Shown here: piece by piece, positions 10,844 to 22,360 of the stretch
Layout of the letters: every line of letters starts with the position of its first letter
Position numbering within the stretch: position 1 is the first letter of the stretch
NCBI GenBank assembly: GCA_950106755.1
Contig: OX467082.1
Location: 51,044,588 to 51,108,587, forward strand
DNA: 64,000 bases
Source of the DNA: Climacium dendroides
Taxonomy: Eukaryota; Streptophyta; Bryopsida; Hypnales; Climaciaceae
Reading direction: 5' to 3'
Translations under genes and position numbers: made by a program
The notes under the pieces: generated by a model
The model's database searches: none
Seen by the model: the letters and a program-made list of their open reading frames with translations, nothing else
What the model was told of the DNA's origin: nothing

Positions 10844-13800
10844 CCCATGTTAAAAATTTCAATTACATTTTTTTTTGGTGAGTTTCTCATGGAGTACCAT
10901 TGAAGACCTTGCATTCAACTTGTGCCTATTTTTTGGTTCCCCATTAGAGCTTTCGATGCATATTTGTTTGGACCTTTCCCAAATAAATCCATAACTGGCC
11001 ATTTGTGCATGAACATGGGGCCACGTTGAAAATTTCAATTACATTTTTTTTTGGTGAGTTTCTCATGGAGTACCATTGAAGACCTTGCATTCAACTTGTG
11101 CCTATTTTTTGGATCCCCATTAGAGCTTTCGATGCATATTTGTTTGGACCTTTCCCAAATAAATCCATAACTGGCCATTTGTGCTTGAACATGGGCCCAC
11201 CTTAAAAACTTCAATTACATTTTTTTTTGGTGAGTTTCTCATGGAGTACCATTGAAGACCTTGCATTCAACTTGTGCCTATTTTTTGGTTCCCCATTAGA
11301 GCTCTCGTTGCATATTATTTCGGACCTTTCCCAAATAAATCCATAACCGGCCATTTGTGCATGAACATGGGGCCACGTGAAAAATTCCAATTATATTTTT
11401 TTTTTGGTGAGTTTCTCATGGAGTACCATTGAAGACCTTGCATTCAACTTGTGCTGGTTTTTGGATTCCCCATTAGAGCTTTCGTTGCATATTTGTTTGG
11501 ACCTTTCCCAAATAAATCCATAACTGGCCATTTGTGCTTGAACATGGGCCCACGTTAAAAATTTCAATTACATTTTTTTTTGGTGAGTTTCTCATGGAGT
11601 ACCATTGAAGACCTTGCATTCAACTTGTGCCTATTTTTTGGATCCCCATTAGAGCTTTCGATGCATATTTGTTTGGACCTTTCCCAAATAAATCCATAAC
11701 TGGCCATTTGTGCATGAACATGGGGCCACGTTGAAAATTTCAATTACATTTTTTTTTGGTGAGTTTCTCATGGAGTACCATTGAAGACCTTGCATTCAAC
11801 TTGTGCCTATTTTTTGGATCCCCATTAGAGCTTTCGATGCATATTTGTTTGGACCTTTCCCAAATAAATCCATAACTGGCCATTTGTGCATGAACATGGG
11901 GCCACGTTGAAAATTTCAATTACATTTTTTTTTGGTGAGTTTCTCATGGAGTACCATTGAAGACCTTGCATTCAACTTGTGCCTATTTTTTGGATCCCCA
12001 TTAGAGCTTTCGATGCATATTTGTTTGGACCTTTCCCAAATAAATCCATAACTGGCCATTTGTGCATGAACATGGGGCCACGTTGAAAATTTCAATTACA
12101 TTTTTTTTTGGTGAGTTTCTCATGGAGTACCATTGAAGACCTTGCATTCCACTTGTGCCTATTTTTTGGATCCCCATTAGAGCTTTCGATGCATATTTGT
12201 TTGGACCTTTCTCAAATAAATCCATAACTGGCCATTTGTGCATGAACATGGGGCCATGTTAAAAATTTCAATTACATTTTTTTTTGGTGAGTTTCTCATG
12301 GAGTACCATTGAAGACCTTGCATTCAACTTGTGCCTATTTTTTGGTTCCCCATTAGAGCTTTCGATGCATATTTGTTTGGACCTTTCCCAAATAAATCCA
12401 TAACTGGCCATTTGTGCTTGAACATGGGCCCACGTTAAAAATTTCAATTACATTTTTTTTTGGTGAGTTTCTCATGGAGTACCATTGAAGACCTTGCATT
12501 CAACTTGTGCCTATTTTTTGGATCCCCATTAGAGCTTTCGTTGCATATTTGTTTGGACCTTTCCCAAATAAATCCATAACTGGCCATTTGTGCATGAACA
12601 TGGGGCCACGTTGAAAATTTCAATTACATTTTTTTTTGGTGAGTTTCTCATGGAGTACCATTGAAGACCTTGCATTCAACTTGTGCCTATTTCTTGGATC
12701 CCCATTAGAGCTTTCGATGCATATTTGTTTGGACCTTTCCCAAATAAATCCATAACTGGCCATTTGTGCATGAACATGGGGCCATGATAAAAATTTTAAT
12801 TACATTTTTTTTTGGTGAGTTTCTCATGGAGTACCATTGAAGACTTTGCATTGAACTTGTGCCTATTTTTTGGTTCCCCATTAGAGCTTTCGTTACATAT
12901 TTGTTTGGACCTTTCCCAAATAAATCCATAACTGGCCATTTGTGCTTGAACATGGGCCCACGTTAAAAATTTCAATTACATTTTTTTTTGGTGAGTTTCT
13001 CATGGAGTACCATTGAAGACCTTGCATTCAACTTGTGCTTATTTTTTAGATCCCCATTAGAGCTTTCGATGCATATTTGTTTGGACCTTTCCCAAATAAA
13101 TCCATAACTGGCCATTTGTGCATGAACATGGGGCCATGTTAAAAATTTCAATTACATTTTTTTTTGGTGAGTTTCTCATGGAGTACCATTGAAGACCTTG
13201 CATTCAACTTGTGCCTATTTTTTGGATCCCCATTAGAGCTTTCGATGCATATTTGTTTGGACCTTTCCCAAATAAATCCATAACTGGCCATTTGTGCATG
13301 AACATGGGGCCACGTTGAAAATTTCAATTACATTTTTTTTTGGTGAGTTTCTCATGGAGTACCATTGAAGACCTTGCATTCAACTTGTGCCTATTTTTTG
13401 GATCCCCATTAGAGCTTTCGATGCATATTTGTTTGGACCTTTCCCAAATAAATCCATAACTGGCCATTTGTGCTTGAACATGGGCCCACGTTAAAAATTT
13501 CAATTACATTTTTTTTTGGTGAGTTTCTCATGGAGTACCATTGAAGACCTTGCATTCAACTTGTGCCTATTTTTTGGATCCCCATTAGAGCTTTCGATGC
13601 ATATTTGTTTGGACCTTTCCCAAATAAATCCATAACTGGCCATTTGTGCATGAACCTGGGGCCATGTTAAAAATTTCAATTACATTTTTTTTTGGTGAGT
13701 TTCTCATGGAGTACCATTGAAGACTTTGCATTCAACTTGTGCCTATTTTTTGGTTCCCCATTAGAGCTTTCGTTACATATTTGTTTGGACCTTTCCCAAA

Positions 13801-14435
13801 TAAATCCATAACTGGCCATTTGTGCTTGAACATGGGCCCATGTTAAAAATTTCAATTACATTTTTTTTTGGTGAGTTTCTCATGGAGTACCATTGAAGAC
13901 CTTGCATTCAACTTGTGCCTATTTTTTGGTTCCCCATTAGAGCTTTCGATGCATATTTGTTTGGACCTTTCCCAAATAAATCCATAACTGGCCATTTGTG
14001 CATGAACATGGGGCCACGTTGAAAATTTCAATTACATTTTTTTTTGGTGAGTTTCTCATGGAGTACCATTGAAGACCTTGCATTCAACTTGTGCCTATTT
14101 TTTGGATCCCCATTAGAGCTTTCGATGCATATTTGTTTGGACCTTTCCCAAATAAATCCATAACTGGCCATTTGTGCTTGAACATGGGCCCACCTTAAAA
14201 ACTTCAATTACATTTTTTTTTGGTGAGTTTCTCATGGAGTACCATTGAAGACCTTGCATTCAACTTGTGCCTATTTTTTGGTTCCCCATTAGAGCTCTCG
14301 TTGCATATTATTTCGGACCTTTCCCAAATAAATCCATAACCGGCCATTTGTGCATGAACATGGGGCCACGTGAAAAATTCCAATTATATTTTTTTTTTGG
14401 TGAGTTTCTCATGGAGTACCATTGAAGACCTTGCA
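8493..14435 (+). repeat. 17-monomer offset copy, 2993 bp
   Basis: The segment from about 8493 to 11440 recurs at about 11486 to 14435 (17 x 176 + 1). The shared order includes the TTGCATTCCAC monomer (9150/12143), ATGATAAAAATTTT, AACCTGGGG (10660/13652), CATGTT after the GTTACAT monomer (10843/13836), CACCTTAAAAACTT (11199/14192) and a C-type monomer. One monomer differs in kind: at 9386 it has TTTGGAGCTTTCCC and GCATGAAC, at 12379 the usual TTTGGACC and GCTTGAAC. The left edge of the second copy re-uses the GCTGGTTTTTGG monomer (11454) seen at 6173, so these blocks are mosaics. Confidence 0.86.
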
Positions 14436-17400
14436 TTCAACTTGTGCTTATTTTTTGGTTTCCCATTAGAGCTTTCGATGCATATTTGTTTGGACCTTTC
14501 CCAAATAAATCCATAACTGGCCATTTGTGCATGAACATGGGGCCATGTTAAAAATTTCAATTACATTTTTTTTTGGTGAGTTTCACATGGAGTACCATTG
14601 AAGACCTTGCATTCAACTTGTGCTTATTTTTTGGTTCCCCATTAGAGCTTTCGTTGCATATTTGTTTGGACCTTTCCCAAATAAATCCATAACTGGCCAT
14701 TTGTGCTTGAACATGGGCCCACGTTAAAAATTTCAATTACATTTTTTTTTGGTGAGTTTCTCATGGAGTACCATTGAAGACCTTGCATTCAACTTGTGCC
14801 TATTTTTTGGATCCCCATTAGAGCTTTCGATGCATATTTGTTTGGACCTTTCCCAAATAAATCCATAACTGGCCATTTGTGCATGAACCTGGGGCCATGT
14901 TAAAAATTTCAATTACATTTTTTTTTGGTGAGTTTCTCATGGAGTACCATTGAAGACTTTGCATTCAACTTGTGCCTATTTTTTGGTTCCCCATTAGAGC
15001 TTTCGTTACATATTTGTTTGGACCTTTCCCAAATAAATCCATAACTGGCCATTTGTGCTTGAACATGGGCCCATGTTAAAAATTTCAATTACATTTTTTT
15101 TTGGTGAGTTTCTCATGGAGTACCATTGAAGACCTTGCATTCAACTTGTGCCTATTTTTTGGTTCCCCATTAGAGCTTTCGATGCATATTTGTTTGGACC
15201 TTTCCCAAATAAATCCATAACTGGCCATTTGTGCATGAACATGGGGCCACGTTGAAAATTTCAATTACATTTTTTTTTGGTGAGTTTCTCATGGAGTACC
15301 ATTGAAGACCTTGCATTCAACTTGTGCCTATTTTTTGGATCCCCATTAGAGCTTTCGATGCATATTTGTTTGGACCTTTCCCAAATAAATCCATAACTGG
15401 CCATTTGTGCTTGAACATGGGCCCACCTTAAAAACTTCAATTACATTTTTTTTTGGTGAGTTTCTCATGGAGTACCATTGAAGACCTTGCATTCAACTTG
15501 TGCCTATTTTTTGGTTCCCCATTAGAGCTCTCGTTGCATATTATTTCGGACCTTTCCCAAATAAATCCATAACCGGCCATTTGTGCATGAACATGGGGCC
15601 ACGTGAAAAATTCCAATTATATTTTTTTTTTGGTGAGTTTCTCATGGAGTACCATTGAAGACCTTGCATTCAACTTGTGCTTATTTTTTGGTTTCCCATT
15701 AGAGCTTTCGATGCATATTTGTTTGGACCTTTCCCAAATAAATCCATAACTGGCCATTTGTGCATGAACATGGGGCCATGTTAAAAATTTCAATTACATT
15801 TTTTTTTGGTGAGTTTCACATGGAGTACCATTGAAGACCTTGCATTCAACTTGTGCTTATTTTTTGGTTCCCCATTAGAGCTTTCGTTGCATATTTGTTT
15901 GGACCTTTCCCAAATAAATCCATAACTGGCCATTTGTGCTTGAACATGGGCCCACGTTAAAAATTTCAATTACATTTTTTTTTGGTGAGTTTCTCATGGA
16001 GTACCATTGAAGACCTTGCATTCAACTTGTGCCTATTTTTTGGATCCCCATTAGAGCTTTCGATGCATATTTGTTTGGACCTTTCCCAAATAAATCCATA
16101 ACTGGCCATTTGTGCTTGAACATGGGCCCACGTTAAAAATTTCAATTACATTTTTTTTTGGTGAGTTTCTCATGGAGTACCATTGAAGACCTTGCATTCA
16201 ACTTGTGCCTATTTTTTGGATCCCCATTAGAGCTTTCGATGCATATTTGTTTGGACCTTTCCCAAATAAATCCATAACTGGCCATTTGTGCATGAACCTG
16301 GGGCCATGTTAAAAATTTCAATTACATTTTTTTTTGGTGAGTTTCTCATGGAGTACCATTGAAGACTTTGCATTCAACTTGTGCCTATTTTTTGGTTCCC
16401 CATTAGAGCTTTCGTTACATATTTGTTTGGACCTTTCCCAAATAAATCCATAACTGGCCATTTGTGCTTGAACATGGGCCCATGTTAAAAATTTCAATTA
16501 CATTTTTTTTTGGTGAGTTTCTCATGGAGTACCATTGAAGACCTTGCATTCAACTTGTGCCTATTTTTTGGTTCCCCATTAGAGCTTTCGATGCATATTT
16601 GTTTGGACCTTTCCCAAATAAATCCATAACTGGCCATTTGTGCATGAACATGGGGCCACGTTGAAAATTTCAATTACATTTTTTTTTGGTGAGTTTCTCA
16701 TGGAGTACCATTGAAGACCTTGCATTCAACTTGTGCCTATTTTTTGGATCCCCATTAGAGCTTTCGATGCATATTTGTTTGGACCTTTCCCAAATAAATC
16801 CATAACTGGCCATTTGTGCTTGAACATGGGCCCACCTTAAAAACTTCAATTACATTTTTTTTTGGTGAGTTTCTCATGGAGTACCATTGAAGACCTTGCA
16901 TTCAACTTGTGCCTATTTTTTGGTTCCCCATTAGAGCTCTCGTTGCATATTATTTCGGACCTTTCCCAAATAAATCCATAACCGGCCATTTGTGCATGAA
17001 CATGGGGCCACGTGAAAAATTCCAATTATATTTTTTTTTTGGTGAGTTTCTCATGGAGTACCATTGAAGACCTTGCATTCAACTTGTGCTTATTTTTTGG
17101 TTTCCCATTAGAGCTTTCGATGCATATTTGTTTGGACCTTTCCCAAATAAATCCATAACTGGCCATTTGTGCATGAACATGGGGCCATGTTAAAAATTTC
17201 AATTACATTTTTTTTTGGTGAGTTTCACATGGAGTACCATTGAAGACCTTGCATTCAACTTGTGCTTATTTTTTGGTTCCCCATTAGAGCTTTCGTTGCA
17301 TATTTGTTTGGACCTTTCCCAAATAAATCCATAACTGGCCATTTGTGCTTGAACATGGGCCCACGTTAAAAATTTCAATTACATTTTTTTTTGGTGAGTT

Positions 17401-20400
17401 TCTCATGGAGTACCATTGAAGACCTTGCATTCAACTTGTGCCTATTTTTTGGATCCCCATTAGAGCTTTCGATGCATATTTGTTTGGACCTTTCCCAAAT
17501 AAATCCATAACTGGCCATTTGTGCATGAACCTGGGGCCATGTTAAAAATTTCAATTACATTTTTTTTTGGTGAGTTTCTCATGGAGTACCATTGAAGACT
17601 TTGCATTCAACTTGTGCCTATTTTTTGGTTCCCCATTAGAGCTTTCGTTACATATTTGTTTGGACCTTTCCCAAATAAATCCATAACTGGCCATTTGTGC
17701 TTGAACATGGGCCCATGTTAAAAATTTCAATTACATTTTTTTTTGGTGAGTTTCTCATGGAGTACCATTGAAGACCTTGCATTCAACTTGTGCCTATTTT
17801 TTGGTTCCCCATTAGAGCTTTCGATGCATATTTGTTTGGACCTTTCCCAAATAAATCCATAACTGGCCATTTGTGCATGAACATGGGGCCACGTTGAAAA
17901 TTTCAATTACATTTTTTTTTGGTGAGTTTCTCATGGAGTACCATTGAAGACCTTGCATTCAACTTGTGCCTATTTTTTGGATCCCCATTAGAGCTTTCGA
18001 TGCATATTTGTTTGGACCTTTCCCAAATAAATCCATAACTGGCCATTTGTGCTTGAACATGGGCCCACCTTAAAAACTTCAATTACATTTTTTTTTGGTG
18101 AGTTTCTCATGGAGTACCATTGAAGACCTTGCATTCAACTTGTGCCTATTTTTTGGTTCCCCATTAGAGCTCTCGTTGCATATTATTTCGGACCTTTCCC
18201 AAATAAATCCATAACCGGCCATTTGTGCATGAACATGGGGCCACGTGAAAAATTCCAATTATATTTTTTTTTTGGTGAGTTTCTCATGGAGTACCATTGA
18301 AGACCTTGCATTCAACTTGTGCTTATTTTTTGGTTTCCCATTAGAGCTTTCGATGCATATTTGTTTGGACCTTTCCCAAATAAATCCATAACTGGCCATT
18401 TGTGCATGAACATGGGGCCATGTTAAAAATTTCAATTACATTTTTTTTTGGTGAGTTTCACATGGAGTACCATTGAAGACCTTGCATTCAACTTGTGCTT
18501 ATTTTTTGGTTCCCCATTAGAGCTTTCGTTGCATATTTGTTTGGACCTTTCCCAAATAAATCCATAACTGGCCATTTGTGCTTGAACATGGGCCCACGTT
18601 AAAAATTTCAATTACATTTTTTTTTGGTGAGTTTCTCATGGAGTACCATTGAAGACCTTGCATTCAACTTGTGCCTATTTTTTGGATCCCCATTAGAGCT
18701 TTCGATGCATATTTGTTTGGACCTTTCCCAAATAAATCCATAACTGGCCATTTGTGCTTGAACATGGGCCCACGTTAAAAATTTCAATTACATTTTTTTT
18801 TGGTGAGTTTCTCATGGAGTACCATTGAAGACCTTGCATTCAACTTGTGCCTATTTTTTGGATCCCCATTAGAGCTTTCGATGCATATTTGTTTGGACCT
18901 TTCCCAAATAAATCCATAACTGGCCATTTGTGCATGAACCTGGGGCCATGTTAAAAATTTCAATTACATTTTTTTTTGGTGAGTTTCTCATGGAGTACCA
19001 TTGAAGACTTTGCATTCAACTTGTGCCTATTTTTTGGTTCCCCATTAGAGCTTTCGTTACATATTTGTTTGGACCTTTCCCAAATAAATCCATAACTGGC
19101 CATTTGTGCTTGAACATGGGCCCATGTTAAAAATTTCAATTACATTTTTTTTTGGTGAGTTTCTCATGGAGTACCATTGAAGACCTTGCATTCAACTTGT
19201 GCCTATTTTTTGGTTCCCCATTAGAGCTTTCGATGCATATTTGTTTGGACCTTTCCCAAATAAATCCATAACTGGCCATTTGTGCATGAACATGGGGCCA
19301 CGTTGAAAATTTCAATTACATTTTTTTTTGGTGAGTTTCTCATGGAGTACCATTGAAGACCTTGCATTCAACTTGTGCCTATTTTTTGGATCCCCATTAG
19401 AGCTTTCGATGCATATTTGTTTGGACCTTTCCCAAATAAATCCATAACTGGCCATTTGTGCTTGAACATGGGCCCACCTTAAAAACTTCAATTACATTTT
19501 TTTTTGGTGAGTTTCTCATGGAGTACCATTGAAGACCTTGCATTCAACTTGTGCCTATTTTTTGGTTCCCCATTAGAGCTCTCGTTGCATATTATTTCGG
19601 ACCTTTCCCAAATAAATCCATAACCGGCCATTTGTGCATGAACATGGGGCCACGTGAAAAATTCCAATTATATTTTTTTTTTGGTGAGTTTCTCATGGAG
19701 TACCATTGAAGACCTTGCATTCAACTTGTGCTTATTTTTTGGTTTCCCATTAGAGCTTTCGATGCATATTTGTTTGGACCTTTCCCAAATAAATCCATAA
19801 CTGGCCATTTGTGCATGAACATGGGGCCATGTTAAAAATTTCAATTACATTTTTTTTTGGTGAGTTTCACATGGAGTACCATTGAAGACCTTGCATTCAA
19901 CTTGTGCTTATTTTTTGGTTCCCCATTAGAGCTTTCGTTGCATATTTGTTTGGACCTTTCCCAAATAAATCCATAACTGGCCATTTGTGCTTGAACATGG
20001 GCCCACGTTAAAAATTTCAATTACATTTTTTTTTGGTGAGTTTCTCATGGAGTACCATTGAAGACCTTGCATTCAACTTGTGCCTATTTTTTGGATCCCC
20101 ATTAGAGCTTTCGATGCATATTTGTTTGGACCTTTCCCAAATAAATCCATAACTGGCCATTTGTGCATGAACCTGGGGCCATGTTAAAAATTTCAATTAC
20201 ATTTTTTTTTGGTGAGTTTCTCATGGAGTACCATTGAAGACTTTGCATTCAACTTGTGCCTATTTTTTGGTTCCCCATTAGAGCTTTCGTTACATATTTG
20301 TTTGGACCTTTCCCAAATAAATCCATAACTGGCCATTTGTGCTTGAACATGGGCCCATGTTAAAAATTTCAATTACATTTTTTTTTGGTGAGTTTCTCAT

Positions 20401-20600
20401 GGAGTACCATTGAAGACCTTGCATTCAACTTGTGCCTATTTTTTGGTTCCCCATTAGAGCTTTCGATGCATATTTGTTTGGACCTTTCCCAAATAAATCC
20501 ATAACTGGCCATTTGTGCATGAACATGGGGCCACGTTGAAAATTTCAATTACATTTTTTTTTGGTGAGTTTCTCATGGAGTACCATTGAAGACCTTGCAT
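13560..20600 (+). repeat. Alternating 7-mer/8-mer HOR (15-mer, 2642 bp)
   Basis: The rare GAACCTGGGG lies at 13652, 14885, 16294, 17527, 18936 and 20169. The steps are 1233, 1409, 1233, 1409 and 1233 bp, that is 7, 8, 7, 8 and 7 monomers with one extra base each. A second marker, GTTTCACATGG, follows the same rhythm (14581, 15814, 17223, 18456, 19865). The 8-mer is the 7-mer with one added monomer (GGATCC...GCTTGAAC...CACGTT, for example 16020-16195). Each unit holds one C-type monomer. The copies are near-identical by eye. This is the most regular HOR in the window. Confidence 0.92.
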
Positions 20601-22360
20601 TCAACTTGTGCTTATTTTTTGGTTCCCCATTAGAGCTTTCGTTGCATATTTGTTTGGACCTTTCCCAAATAAATCCATAACTGGCCATTTGTGCTTGAAC
20701 ATGGGCCCACGTTAAAAATTTCAATTACATTTTTTTTTGGTGAGTTTCTCATGGAGTACCATTGAAGACCTTGCATTCAACTTGTGCTTATTTTTTGGTT
20801 TCCCATTAGAGCTTTCGATGCATATTTGTTTGGACCTTTCCCAAATAAATCCATAACTGGCCATTTGTGCTTGAACATGGGCCCACGTTAAAAATTTCAA
20901 TTACATTTTTTTTTGGTGAGTTTCTCATGGAGTACCATTGAAGACCTTGCATTCAACTTGTGCTTATTTTTTGGTTTCCCATTAGAGCTTTCGATGCATA
21001 TTTGTTTGGACCTTTCCCAAATAAATCCATAACTGGCCATTTGTGCATGAACATGGGGCCATGTTAAAAATTTCAATTACATTTTTTTTTGGTGAGTTTC
21101 ACATGGAGTAGCATTGAAGACCTTGCATTCAACTTGTGCCTATTTTTTGGTTCCCCATTAGAGCTTTCGTTGCATATTTGTTTGGACCTTTCCCAAATAA
21201 ATCCATAACTGGCCATTTGTGCATGAACATGGGGCCACGTTAAAAATTTCAATTACATTTTTTTTTGGTGAGTTTCTCATGGAGTACCATTGAAGACCTT
21301 GCATTCAACTTGTGCCTATTTTTTGGTTCCCCATTAGAGCTCTCGTTGCATATTATTTCGGACCTTTCCCAAATAAATCCATAACCGGCCATTTGTGCAT
21401 GAACATGGGGCCACGTGAAAAATTCCAATTATATTTTTTTTTTGGTGAGTTTCTCATGGAGTACCATTGAAGACCTTGCATTCAACTTGTGCTTATTTTT
21501 TGGTTTCCCATTAGAGCTTTCGATGCATATTTGTTTGGACCTTTCCCAAATAAATCCATAACTGGCCATTTGTGCATGAACATGGGGCCATGTTAAAAAT
21601 TTCAATTACATTTTTTTTTGGTGAGTTTCACATGGAGTAGCATTGAAGACCTTGCATTCAACTTGTGCCTATTTTTTGGTTCCCCATTAGAGCTTTCGTT
21701 GCATATTTGTTTGGACCTTTCCCAAATAAATCCATAACTGGCGATTTGTGCATGAACATGGGGCCACGTTAAAAATTTCAATTACATTTTTTTTTGGTGA
21801 GTTTCTCATGGAGTACCATTGAAGACCTTGCATTCAACTTGTGCCTATTTTTTGGTTCCCCATTAGAGCTCTCGTTGCATATTATTTCGGACCTTTCCCA
21901 AATAAATCCATAACCGGCCATTTGTGCATGAACATGGGGCCACGTGAAAAATTCCAATTCTATTTTTATTCTGGTGAGTTTCTCATGGAGTACCATTGAA
22001 GACCTTGCATTCAACTTGTGCTTATTTTTTGGTTCCCCATTAGAGCTTTCGTTGCATATTTGTTTGAACCTTTCCCAAATAAATCCATAACTGGCCATTT
22101 GTGCATGAACCTGGGGCCATGTTAAAAATTTCAATTACATTTTTATTCTGGTGAGTTTCTCATGGAGTACCATTGAAGACCTTGCATTCAACTTGTGCTT
22201 ATTTTTTGGTTCCCCATTCGAGCTTTCGATGCATATTTGTTTGGACCTTTCCCAAATAAATCCATAACTGGCCATTTGTGCATGAACATGGGGCCATGTT
22301 AAAAATTTCAATTACATTTTTTTTTGGTGAGTTTCTCATGGAGTACCATTGAAGACCTTG
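20600..22360 (+). repeat. Transition zone with 3-monomer (529-bp) duplication
   Basis: The 7/8-mer rhythm breaks here. TTTCACATGGAGTAGC occurs at 21097 and 21626, 529 bp apart, with a C-type monomer in each unit. An unusual T-tract, TTTTTATTCTGG, appears near 21965 and 22140; the second case makes a 177-bp monomer that is not C-type. A private GGCGATTTG for GGCCATTTG appears near 21741 and again near 28436 and 31608. The region 20.60-21.45 kb recurs at 25.18-26.03 kb with a 4580-bp offset (26 x 176 + 4). Confidence 0.85.
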
